DNA from: Bacteroidota bacterium
Lineage (GTDB): Bacteria; Bacteroidota; Ignavibacteria; Kryptoniales; JAKASW01
Length of the DNA: 64,000 nucleotides
Direction: 5' to 3'
Assembly (NCBI GenBank): GCA_021789975.1
Contig: JAJYIT010000019.1
Location: 17,963-81,962 of the forward strand
A program made the position numbers and the translations under genes. A model generated the notes under the pieces. It made no database searches, had not been told where the DNA came from, and was given only the letters and a program-made list of their open reading frames with translations. Position 1 is the stretch's first letter. Each line of letters opens with the position of its first letter. Below are positions 9,798 to 17,580 of the stretch, piece by piece.

Positions 9798-10877
9798 CTA
9801 CCTCAATTTTGATTTTGCCGTCACGAGCCCGTCGGAATTCCTCAAGGCGCCACAGCTTTCTCTCACAATAAGCGTGGGAGAAAATGTTGTGTGAAGTATT
9901 TCCAAATCCGGATTCGACATCCTCGCCACCATGCGGTCCACGGCAAGTATTCCCATCTGGTACATCGGTTGTCGCATAGTAGTGAGTTTTAGATGACGGG
10001 CCAGCTCTATATCGTCAAAGCCCACTATAGAAATATCGTCCGGTACTCTCATTTCATTTTCTGACAACGCCGCAATTGCTCCCATTGCCTGAATGTCTGA
10101 TGAGACGAAGAACGCCTTAGGCATCTCGGGACCCATCTTGATGAAGTCCGACATAGCTTCGTAGCCGGCTTCACGGTTAAACCCATCTTGCTTCATGGTA
10201 CACCCCGTCTTCACGAGATCTTCGGAAAAAGAGATGCCGTGGATCTCAAGCGCATGTTTGTACCCCTGCAGTCGCTCGATCGCCGGGGCGCTAACGAGCT
10301 GTGCATTGACCATCCCGACCGGACGGCGACCCAGCTCTATAAGATGAGTCGTCGCTGCATATGCACCGTCCACGTTTGCCACTGAGATGGAATCGAAGTG
10401 TGGCGATACCGTGTCGACAAGGACTACTGGCACATTTGTTTCCTGAAGGCGCACGATGACTTTCTCAGGAATCTTCATTGAGAAGAGAAGTATCCCGTCC
10501 ACCCTCCCTCTCTGAAGAGCCCGAGAGACGTAACCTTCTACTTGATCAATATTGTTGACCCCGTACAGCACAAGGTCGTATCCAAGTTGGCTTATTCTGT
10601 CCTGTACGCCCTGGAGAATTTCAATGAAGAAGTAGTTGGTGAAAAAGGGGATGATTGCGGAAAGTGTTTCGGACTGTCGTTTGGCAAGGCGCTGGGCGTA
10701 GGTGTGAGGCTGGTAGTTGAGACGCTCCGCAACGTCTTTCACCCGTTTGCGGGTTTCAGGCGCAACACTCGGATGATTATTTAGAACCCTCGAAACGGTA
10801 CCGACACCGACGTTTGCCTCTTTGGCGACGTCGTAGATGGTAAGTTTGTGCGTCGCGATCTCCTTCTTTGGAAGCAC
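9798..10877 (-). CDS. LacI-family transcriptional repressor
   Basis: The protein has 359 residues. A LacI helix-turn-helix lies at residues 12-58 (LTIYDVAKEANVGVGTVSRV, then HPSVAPETRKRV and LNYQPHTYAQRLA). A periplasmic-binding-protein-like effector domain follows (AIIPFFTNYFFIEILQGV, VSIVGFDDIELARHL, with MRQPMYQMG near the end). The start is GTG at 10877; an in-frame TGA lies 14 codons upstream with no ATG, GTG or TTG between. No clear ribosome site precedes it, and the GTG sits inside a palindrome, so the repressor may shut off its own start region. It is the first gene of the operon and presumably controls everything down to the GH66 gene in response to a sugar. Confidence 0.93.
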   Translation of the reverse strand: MLPKKEIATHKLTIYDVAKEANVGVGTVSRVLNNHPSVAPETRKRVKDVAERLNYQPHTYAQRLAKRQSETLSAIIPFFTNYFFIEILQGVQDRISQLGYDLVLYGVNNIDQVEGYVSRALQRGRVDGILLFSMKIPEKVIVRLQETNVPVVLVDTVSPHFDSISVANVDGAYAATTHLIELGRRPVGMVNAQLVSAPAIERLQGYKHALEIHGISFSEDLVKTGCTMKQDGFNREAGYEAMSDFIKMGPEMPKAFFVSSDIQAMGAIAALSENEMRVPDDISIVGFDDIELARHLKLTTMRQPMYQMGILAVDRMVARMSNPDLEILHTTFSPTLIVRESCGALRNSDGLVTAKSKLR

Positions 10878-10882
10878 TTCCA
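10869..10882. promoter_or_regulatory. Putative LacI operator overlapping the repressor start codon
   Basis: TGGAAGCACTTCCA is a palindrome except for its centre CA. It shares its six-base arms with the perfect palindrome 58 bp upstream (centre to centre). The GTG start codon of the LacI gene (10877-10875 on the minus strand) lies in its middle. Two copies flanking the predicted transcription start suggest cooperative or looped autoregulation. Confidence 0.6.
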
Positions 10883-10924
10883 GGCTAAATCGTAAAGAAC
10901 CGTCTTGTGCGCTACTATCTCAGC

Positions 10925-10942
10925 CTTGGAAGTACTTCCAAG
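10925..10942. promoter_or_regulatory. Putative LacI operator, perfect 18-bp palindrome
   Basis: CTTGGAAGTACTTCCAAG is its own reverse complement. It lies just downstream of a TTGACA promoter and 48 bases before the LacI start codon, at the expected transcription start, a usual place for repression. The arms match the second site at 10869-10882. Confidence 0.7.
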
Positions 10943-10971
10943 AAGATGCACAAAATATTGATTTATGTCAA
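10943..10971 (-). promoter_or_regulatory. Putative promoter of the LacI-TonB-GH66 operon
   Basis: On the minus strand TTGACA (10971-10966) is followed 17 bases later by CATCTT (10948-10943), with an AT-rich spacer. The -35 match is perfect and the -10 match weak. The same layout, TTGACA then 17 bases then xAxCTT then a palindrome, appears at 28860-28890, which supports both calls. Confidence 0.5.
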
Positions 10972-11427
10972 GTCCAAAGTATATTACTACCCATCGGTGT
11001 GGAACCGGTTTCCCGAAGCGTGGATATTCCTTACCATCGAAACCAAATTTGGAAGCTGTCCCAAGACATTTTAGTCTTAACGCTATATGCTGAAACCTGT
11101 TCTCTCAGGCTGCAGGTTTGCTCACTCTCTCCGGGAACCAAAAGATGTCGCGGCTTGTGCCGGTACGACCTGGAGACCCGGCCGAAAACTGAAACCGCCA
11201 AGACTCCGCCTGCCGGCAAGCAGGCGCGAAAGCACGCAAGGGAAATCACCGTTGAAAACAAAGGAGATTACCCTCATTTTCCCAATGATTCTTAGTGTAT
11301 CACGGCGTCCATTGCGGTTATCTCGTGCGGGTTTTCGGCTAAGCTTCTAGTCTATAGGTCCCGGTGTCAAACCGATTAGTACCAGGTAAGTGCCATGACC
11401 TGTCGTCGAACTCGGATTTCTACCCGT
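10972..11427. other. Intergenic region between the two glycan loci
   Basis: About 455 bases with no convincing gene; short open frames here lack family likeness and signal peptides. Around 11190-11250 there is a GC-rich stretch (CCGCCTGCCGGCAAGCAGGCG at 11207-11227 can fold as a short hairpin) of the kind found as dispersed intergenic repeats. It holds the end of the 11428 gene's transcript and sequence upstream of the LacI promoter. I see no clear terminator with a T-run. Confidence 0.4.
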
Positions 11428-12675
11428 CTAGCGGAATTTGTAATTGTAGTAATCTATAAGGAATCTTAGAGCAAACGTGGTCCCAAGATCCCTCTGCGTT
11501 ATCCAAAGTTGCGCGTCTTTGTTCCGCAAGTTGAGATCGATTACCCCGCCCCTGAGATTCCTGTCAGGATGATCGTATGCAAAGTGGTTCTTCGCGATCC
11601 AATGATAGGACTTCTCTATACTCTTTTTGAACTCGTCGCCGGCCCCGTAGCCGACCATTCTGATCCATAGAATACCGGCAAATGCAACGGCCGAACCCGC
11701 GACTGAGCCCTTCTCAAATTTACCATCCAAATAATTCTTGTAATAGATCGTACCATCTTTTTGCTGTGCCTTCTGATAAGTAAACAGAGTCTTCTCAGCG
11801 GCATCAAGGTACGCTCGGTCATGCGTCAGATCGTAGCCATTCAAGAGCGACTCGGCATACCATAGATTAAACCTCGGATGGTATGAGCTGTCCGCTGCTT
11901 TGTTCGGGGAGAACTGCATCCACAAACCCTGGGGCCCTTGCTTGTCGACCAGACTGTTGCAGATCTCGATGAATACCTTCTTGTATTTCTCATCATGGGT
12001 ATATTTGTACATATCCAGGAAAAGAGAGCCTTCGCTGTTCGGGCGCGCGACGTCATTCAATGTTTGGTTCTTTTTCCCGGGCCAGAACGGGCTTTCTTTC
12101 TTCATAACCTCGCCGGTTCTTACATCTATTGCATCATAGAACATTCCCTCTTTCGGCAGGTACATATTCCGCAACAGCCATTCCCCCGCTTCAGTCGGGA
12201 TCTCCGCACATTTCTCTTCGTGAGTCACATCGTATAATCGGAACAGACCCGGCGTCCCGTCGGAGACAGTGGAAAAGACGATGTAATCTCCGACATAATC
12301 TCCGTGAACTGCCATGACCAAACCATCCAGCTTTGGATTGCCGGTAATCTTCAAGCTGCACCACCAGTTCCCCGCCTTTTGCGCGTAAGCAAGATATTTC
12401 TTCTCTCCGGAAAGCTCATAAACCTTAACAAGCGCATTTATAACTTGTCCCGTATGCCAGGCCGGCTCATACGGGAACCACTTCCCAAGCGTGATATTGT
12501 AATCGCATCTCGACTCCCCGTTCTTGTCGAGCAAGGTGGTACAGGAGTAATCTGCCAATTTTCTGATTTGCGCCAGCACCTGCTCCTTCAGACTGCCGGT
12601 ATTCTGAGCAAAGCATGTTTTTGCCAGCAGTATTGCCAGAACTGCCAGCCGTGAAGCCGCGATTTTACTTCTCAT
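11428..12675 (-). CDS. Secreted six-hairpin (alpha/alpha toroid) glycosidase-like protein
   Basis: The protein has 415 residues from an ATG at 12675, picked because GGAGG lies 8 bases upstream and a signal peptide (MRSKIAASRLAVLAILLAKT to CFAQ) follows. The body repeats helix pairs typical of an alpha/alpha toroid: AWHTGQVINALVKVYELSGE, RFNLWYAESLLNGYDLTHD, AVAFAGILWIRM, DLGTTFALRFLIDYYNYKF. This resembles families such as GH105/GH88, N-acylglucosamine epimerase and glucuronyl epimerase C-terminal domains. The usual GH105 catalytic signature (RGxGW) is not visible, so I assign no family. It ends the operon holding GH28, beta-glucuronidase and a symporter, so a role in breaking uronate-rich oligosaccharides is plausible. 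Confidence 0.65.
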   Translation of the reverse strand: MRSKIAASRLAVLAILLAKTCFAQNTGSLKEQVLAQIRKLADYSCTTLLDKNGESRCDYNITLGKWFPYEPAWHTGQVINALVKVYELSGEKKYLAYAQKAGNWWCSLKITGNPKLDGLVMAVHGDYVGDYIVFSTVSDGTPGLFRLYDVTHEEKCAEIPTEAGEWLLRNMYLPKEGMFYDAIDVRTGEVMKKESPFWPGKKNQTLNDVARPNSEGSLFLDMYKYTHDEKYKKVFIEICNSLVDKQGPQGLWMQFSPNKAADSSYHPRFNLWYAESLLNGYDLTHDRAYLDAAEKTLFTYQKAQQKDGTIYYKNYLDGKFEKGSVAGSAVAFAGILWIRMVGYGAGDEFKKSIEKSYHWIAKNHFAYDHPDRNLRGGVIDLNLRNKDAQLWITQRDLGTTFALRFLIDYYNYKFR

Positions 12676-12707
12676 GAAATGATCCTCCATCAAGTGAAGA
12701 CAATAAA

Positions 12708-14408
12708 TCAGCCGATCGCCGCAGTGATCAACCCTAAGGCAAATATTCCCAGCACGAACAGAAGTGCCAGACCAAAGCCTTCGATATCAACCCTATATCG
12801 TCTGAATGAAAACTTCCGACGCAGCGACAAGAGATCCACCAGAAGGAGGCTGTGTCCACGCGTCTCCAATGGGAGGTTATTGATCTCAGCTTCCGGTTTT
12901 GAGTCTCCTTCAAGCTTTATGTCGACTCCCATTTCTTTCAACCTGAACTCCTCGCCAACCGGCGTGTGGAGAAGCGCATACACCGCGTCCAACTTCTCCT
13001 CCGGCTCACCCTTCGTTACGAGGCTAACTATTATCAACGCTAGGAATCCTGCCGGAAGGAAAGCAGCAATCTGGTACGGTACACTCAATCCAAGCCCGAA
13101 GGGAAGGTACGGCCCGGCCAGTAGGTTAACCAGAAACGCAACGGCGACACTTGCCCAGACACCGTACCGGTTTGCCTTCCTCCACATGATCCCCATGTAG
13201 AAGGAAATGCCGAAGTAGGAAGTCAGAAACATCTGCAGGATGAGACCCTTCACAATGCTCGGGATTGTCAGGGCAACCACAACTCCGCCCGCCATGATTA
13301 ATACGGAAGTCAGTCTGGCTACTCTAAGTTCACCCTTGTTATGGAGGTCGGCCTTCATATACTTCCTGAAGAGGTTGCGAGTAAGAAGTGCCGACCCGGA
13401 GACCATATAATTGTGGCATACGGGCAGTACTGCCGCCACCATTGCCGCCACCATCAACCCGATCAGTCCTACAGGCAAAAGGTTTTTGACAGCGAGGCCG
13501 AAAGCAAACTCCCTGTTGGCCTGTGTCAGTCCCGGAAACAATGCTGCCGCAAAGACCCCGACAAATGCCCAGCCGAGAGTTGCAATCCTCTTCGTAAAAG
13601 TGCCGTAAGTCCACCCCATCCTGCAGCTCTTTTCAGTCTTTCCCGAACCTGCAACCGCCATATGATGAGGCTGCGTCACGATGCCGACTAATCCATTTAT
13701 CACGAACATTATTATGAAGAAGAGCGTTACCTCGTGAGGCGCGACAAAGCTAAACATGGATCCAGGAAGGCTGGCCTTGATAGCTGCCAGACCTCCTCCA
13801 CGAGCCAGCGCAAATGGTATCAAAAGAAATGAGAGAAGAAGAATGAAGGCTCCCTGCAGAACGTTCAGCGACAATGCGGATGCCAGTCCTCCGAGAACAC
13901 TGTACGCCAGGAAAAAGATGACGATGAAAATGATGACGACTTCGACGGAAATTTTGCCGCCGGTAATTGCGCTTATTGCGAGACCGGTCCCTTTCAAAAT
14001 GAGGCCGAGGTCCATGGCAAGATATATCATGGCCATCACAACGTATGCAACTGAAAGCTTCGACCCGAACCTTTCATCATAGTAATCGGCAGTCGTAACG
14101 TACCTCATTCTCCTGTAGACCGGGGTAAGAAGCCAGAAAAAGGGAGTGACAAAGAGATACACCCACTGATACCAGATGCCTGCGAGGCCTATCTTATACG
14201 CCGCACCGGCTACCGCGATAGCCTGGTCGGTGTGAGTTCCTGCGCCAAGTGCGTTGGCAACCATCATTATCTTGTTACCTTTGCGCCCGGCCATGAAATA
14301 ATCTCCGGTAGATTTGACCTTTCTCTTCGCACGCCAGCCGAGAGCAGTTATCACCAGGACATATGCTGCAAAAACTCCCCAGTCGAGCGGCGCGAGCCCT
14401 AGTAGCAA
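12708..14408 (-). CDS. Sodium:solute symporter (SSS family)
   Basis: The protein has 566 residues with about 13 hydrophobic segments. Typical SSS landmarks are ALGWRAKRKVKSTGDYFMAG near residue 23, ALGAGTHTDQAIAVAG near 53, and GGLASALSLNVLQGAFILL near 170. The last 110 residues hold a polar loop and one more membrane segment, as in longer SGLT-like members. The start is TTG at 14408, with GAGGG placed 6-7 bases upstream. It is a Na+-driven importer in the cytoplasmic membrane. Its gene follows the cytoplasmic beta-glucuronidase, so it probably brings in a glucuronide or related sugar for that enzyme (inference). Confidence 0.88.
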   Translation of the reverse strand: MLLGLAPLDWGVFAAYVLVITALGWRAKRKVKSTGDYFMAGRKGNKIMMVANALGAGTHTDQAIAVAGAAYKIGLAGIWYQWVYLFVTPFFWLLTPVYRRMRYVTTADYYDERFGSKLSVAYVVMAMIYLAMDLGLILKGTGLAISAITGGKISVEVVIIFIVIFFLAYSVLGGLASALSLNVLQGAFILLLSFLLIPFALARGGGLAAIKASLPGSMFSFVAPHEVTLFFIIMFVINGLVGIVTQPHHMAVAGSGKTEKSCRMGWTYGTFTKRIATLGWAFVGVFAAALFPGLTQANREFAFGLAVKNLLPVGLIGLMVAAMVAAVLPVCHNYMVSGSALLTRNLFRKYMKADLHNKGELRVARLTSVLIMAGGVVVALTIPSIVKGLILQMFLTSYFGISFYMGIMWRKANRYGVWASVAVAFLVNLLAGPYLPFGLGLSVPYQIAAFLPAGFLALIIVSLVTKGEPEEKLDAVYALLHTPVGEEFRLKEMGVDIKLEGDSKPEAEINNLPLETRGHSLLLVDLLSLRRKFSFRRYRVDIEGFGLALLFVLGIFALGLITAAIG

Positions 14409-14451
14409 TTCTTATCCCTCTGTGGAAATCTGATATTAATTCTCGACGTGT

Positions 14452-16239
14452 TCAGCTAAATCTTCTTTTGTCTGCCCACAATTCTTTCAGCTTGAATGCC
14501 GACAGTTTCGGTTCCCTGCTTCTGGTGAAAACACCTTTCAAATTCAACACGACTCTCCTGAAATGTTGCGGTGTTCTGAAGTCTGCAAAGTTCCAGACCA
14601 TCTCCCCCACGCTGTAAGGTTTGGATTCGATACATTGAATGTACCCCTCGATGAGCCGCATCTGGTATTCCTCGGTGAACATTTGCAGAGAAGTCGAATG
14701 AACACCCGGAAGACTATCGGCACCAAATTCCGTCACAAGAACAGGTTTCCCATACCGCTTGTGCAGCTCTTCCATATCACGGGTTAGCTTTGCGATCGCA
14801 AGATTAAGATTGCCCGGGTATTCGTACCAGCCATAATACCTGTTTATGGAAAGAATATCGGAGAATTGGAATACCGGATCATCCAATCCGGCCCGCGTGC
14901 AGTTAGGAACTGTGACAGGACGGGATTTGTCGAGGGACTTTGTAAACTCGAATATTTCTTTCCAATAATCCTTCCCGCTCCCGTCGTAGTAGCCTTGGTC
15001 GCCGACGATGTTCGGTTCATTGCCGAGTGACCAAATGATTACACTCGGATGATTCCGATCGCGTTCCACCATGCTTTGAATAAACCGCTTGTGATTATCA
15101 AGAGCTTTGGAACTCACATAGCGCAAATCGAGGCTGACCGCCGGCGCTTCGGAGATAACGAGAATTCCTTTCTTGTCTGCGTACGATAGTATCTCTTCCG
15201 CATAAGGGTAGTGAGATGTCCTGAACGAGTTGGAATTGGTCCACTTCATCAACTCAAAATCTTTGACAGTCAGTGGGAGAAAGAGTCCGCGACCTATCAC
15301 CGAGAAATCCTCGTGCTTGCCGTACCCCCTTAGAAATATTTTCTTTCCATTGAGCAAAAGGCTGTCACCTTCGATCTTGACCTCCCGAACTCCAATTTCC
15401 AGAGAATGCTCATCCTTGAATTCCGTCCCGCTTTTCAGATTGGCTACCAAAGTGTAAAGATAAGGATCATCCTGGGACCAGAATCGACAATCATTAACGA
15501 TCAACTCACGCCGAAGACCTGAGTCACCGGGATCTGACTCGGCCACCACATTACCTTCTTTATCGAGCAATCGGACCGAGAGCGAGCATAACTCATCCCC
15601 TCCAACTTCAGCGGTTACTCCGATCCCTCCGGTGGACGGGAGGGTTATTTTCATGTCGACACTCAGGTTCTTGATATATGTGCGCGGCGTGGTGTAAGCC
15701 ATGACCGGCCGATGTATTCCGCCGAAAGGACAGAAGTCAAACCTGGCCGGAGGATTTGTCTCTTCTCTTATCCTGTTGTCGTTGGTATAGTCTTCCGATT
15801 TGATCCCCTGCGGAAGGGAGTCATCATTGAGTTCATTGCTCACTGCGACTACGATCAGATTTTCGCAACCAGTCTTTACGAAGTTAGTTATTTCGAAATC
15901 ATACGGAAGAAATCCGAACTCACCTGTGCCGACGAAAGATCCGTTCACCCACACTTTCGAGGAAAAATCTGCCGAACCGATCCGCAGCCATATTCGCTGG
16001 CCGGAGAAATGAGCCGGCAAGAACATTCGCCGGGAGTACCAGGCTAATCCGATGTAGTGGAGGAGACCGATCTCTTCGAGCTGCTCATTCCAGCTTCCGG
16101 GCACTGCAATCTCAATATCACTATCGAAGTCAGTGAACCACTTCAAACTTTCCCCGTGCTTCTCAGGGTCTACCCGGAACTTCCAGAGCGAGTTGATCTC
16201 CATCAAATCTCTGAACAGGTTTCTATTAGGAAATAACAC
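14452..16239 (-). CDS. uidA: Beta-glucuronidase (GH2)
   Basis: The protein has 595 residues (E. coli enzyme 603) and starts at GTG 16239. Domains run as a GH2 sugar-binding sandwich (about 15-180), an immunoglobulin-like sandwich (185-285) and a TIM barrel (290-590). The acid/base is Glu408 in SLGNEPN and the nucleophile Glu504 in VTEFGAD. Asn566 and Lys568 in LNLKGVFTR form the N-x-K signature that grips the uronate carboxylate and separates beta-glucuronidases from beta-galactosidases. There is no signal peptide, so it acts in the cytoplasm on imported glucuronides, releasing glucuronate. Regulator upstream and symporter downstream form a compact unit. Substrate range beyond beta-glucuronides cannot be read from sequence. 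Confidence 0.92.
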   Translation of the reverse strand: MLFPNRNLFRDLMEINSLWKFRVDPEKHGESLKWFTDFDSDIEIAVPGSWNEQLEEIGLLHYIGLAWYSRRMFLPAHFSGQRIWLRIGSADFSSKVWVNGSFVGTGEFGFLPYDFEITNFVKTGCENLIVVAVSNELNDDSLPQGIKSEDYTNDNRIREETNPPARFDFCPFGGIHRPVMAYTTPRTYIKNLSVDMKITLPSTGGIGVTAEVGGDELCSLSVRLLDKEGNVVAESDPGDSGLRRELIVNDCRFWSQDDPYLYTLVANLKSGTEFKDEHSLEIGVREVKIEGDSLLLNGKKIFLRGYGKHEDFSVIGRGLFLPLTVKDFELMKWTNSNSFRTSHYPYAEEILSYADKKGILVISEAPAVSLDLRYVSSKALDNHKRFIQSMVERDRNHPSVIIWSLGNEPNIVGDQGYYDGSGKDYWKEIFEFTKSLDKSRPVTVPNCTRAGLDDPVFQFSDILSINRYYGWYEYPGNLNLAIAKLTRDMEELHKRYGKPVLVTEFGADSLPGVHSTSLQMFTEEYQMRLIEGYIQCIESKPYSVGEMVWNFADFRTPQHFRRVVLNLKGVFTRSREPKLSAFKLKELWADKRRFS

Positions 16240-16278
16240 AAGCGCACCCTGCTGCAGATCTCATATCAAAATGTCTTG

Positions 16279-17445
16279 TCATACCACGACGCCTTCGCTG
16301 CTCACTGCTCCCGACATGGGAGCCCTCTTCGAAGCACCACACGACTCTCTAATCGTGAGCGTCGGATTGAGAATCGTTCTATTTCCTACATCAGATACGT
16401 CAATTCTCTTTTGAATAATGTCGACAGCCATTCTCCCTATCTTGTGAGCAGGCTGATGGACGGTTGTCAATGGAACATTCGCATAAGCGGACATGACTAT
16501 ATCATCGAAGCCAACAAGGCCCACATCATCAGGAATCGAGACTCCCTGCTCCATCAGCGACTTTTCGAGTCCAAGAGCAACGAGATCCGTGTAAACGAAT
16601 AGTGCATCAGGCTTCTTCTCGATCGACTTCCAGGTCCTACCGAACTCGTAGCCGAGTCTGAACCTGTCTGATACAGATGTGGGATGGTCCCTATCCAGAT
16701 AGAAAATCAGTTTCGAGTCGTAAGGAATATCATACTCTGTCAGTGCCCGATAATAGCCGTTCTTTCTGATCTCGCTTAGGATGTTTCCTTTCTCGGCGTG
16801 CAGATAGCCAATTGACTTGTATCCCAGCTTTACGAGATGCTGCGCCCCAAGATATCCCCCAAGCTCCTGGTTGCTGCCTACGTACCAGTAGTCAGGATCA
16901 TGGATGTAGGAAACCATAATGTAAGGGAAGTTCTCTTCGTGAATTTTCTGAATATAGTCTGTAGCCTTGTATTCCAATGAGAGGGATGCGATAATCAGCC
17001 CGTCGACTCCAAGCCTCCTGAAATGATTTATCTGACTCTCTTCCTTTTCGATTCTGTCGGAAGAACTTGACAATAGAACATTATAACCAAGCTCATAGGC
17101 CCTCTCCTCGACCCCCTGGACCACCAGGGAGAAATAGGGGTGGTCAAGATTTTGCAGGACAAGTCCGATGGTCTTGTGCTTCGAAAGGTCGAGCTCCTCC
17201 CTCCCGGGCTCGGCAATGTAAATACCTTTTCCTGCGCGGGTAAAAACCATGCCCTGGATCATTAAATCGGAAATTGCCCTTCTTACGGTTATAACGCTGA
17301 CGGAGTACTCTTTGCTCAAGTCGTTGTAAGAACCAAGCTGGTCACCGGGTTTGAGGTGACCGTCCTTTATTTTTCTTCTGATGTTTTTTTCAACCTGGAA
17401 GTAGAGGGGATCAGGATCGGTCAGCTTTATATGTTTTCTTATCAT
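16279..17445 (-). CDS. GntR/LacI hybrid transcriptional regulator (AraR-like)
   Basis: The protein has 388 residues. Residues 1-80 are a GntR winged helix (YFQVEKNIRRKIKDGHLKPG, then SVSVITVRRAISDLMIQG and TRAGKGIYIA). Residues 90-365 are a LacI-type effector domain (TIGLVLQNLDHPYFSLVVQG, RRLGVDGLIIASLS, VGLVGFDDIVMSAYA, TIRESCGASKRA). This order is that of AraR and related sugar-acid regulators. It lies 39 bases upstream of the beta-glucuronidase start and is probably a repressor released by a sugar or uronate. The overlapping GTATAC palindromes at 28844-28862 are the best candidate target, since GntR proteins often bind such sites. This link is inference. Confidence 0.9.
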   Translation of the reverse strand: MIRKHIKLTDPDPLYFQVEKNIRRKIKDGHLKPGDQLGSYNDLSKEYSVSVITVRRAISDLMIQGMVFTRAGKGIYIAEPGREELDLSKHKTIGLVLQNLDHPYFSLVVQGVEERAYELGYNVLLSSSSDRIEKEESQINHFRRLGVDGLIIASLSLEYKATDYIQKIHEENFPYIMVSYIHDPDYWYVGSNQELGGYLGAQHLVKLGYKSIGYLHAEKGNILSEIRKNGYYRALTEYDIPYDSKLIFYLDRDHPTSVSDRFRLGYEFGRTWKSIEKKPDALFVYTDLVALGLEKSLMEQGVSIPDDVGLVGFDDIVMSAYANVPLTTVHQPAHKIGRMAVDIIQKRIDVSDVGNRTILNPTLTIRESCGASKRAPMSGAVSSEGVVV

Positions 17446-17529
17446 AGTTTTACTCTCATAATATGGTTCAAAACACCTATCGAAAACGGGGATCTATCAC
17501 TCAGATCGACGGACAGATCCTCTGCTTTT

Positions 17530-17550
17530 AGGTTGCACATGATTCAACCT
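17530..17550. promoter_or_regulatory. Weak inverted repeat upstream of the hybrid regulator gene
   Basis: AGGTTG at 17530-17535 and CAACCT at 17545-17550 form a 6-bp inverted repeat with a 9-bp gap, about 85 bases before the regulator start, in the 135-base gap after the GH28 gene. It could be an operator for an internal promoter; support is limited to symmetry and position. Confidence 0.25.
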
Positions 17551-17580
17551 TGAGAAATCGGAAAATCATGGCCAGTGCGT

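Noticed and set aside
11031..11350. Several short frames on both strands in the gap between the two glycan loci
   Set aside because: They overlap one another on opposite strands, have no ribosome sites and no likeness to known proteins.
11428..12675. Assignment of the toroid protein to GH105 or GH88
   Set aside because: The fold is similar but the catalytic signature residues of those families could not be found.
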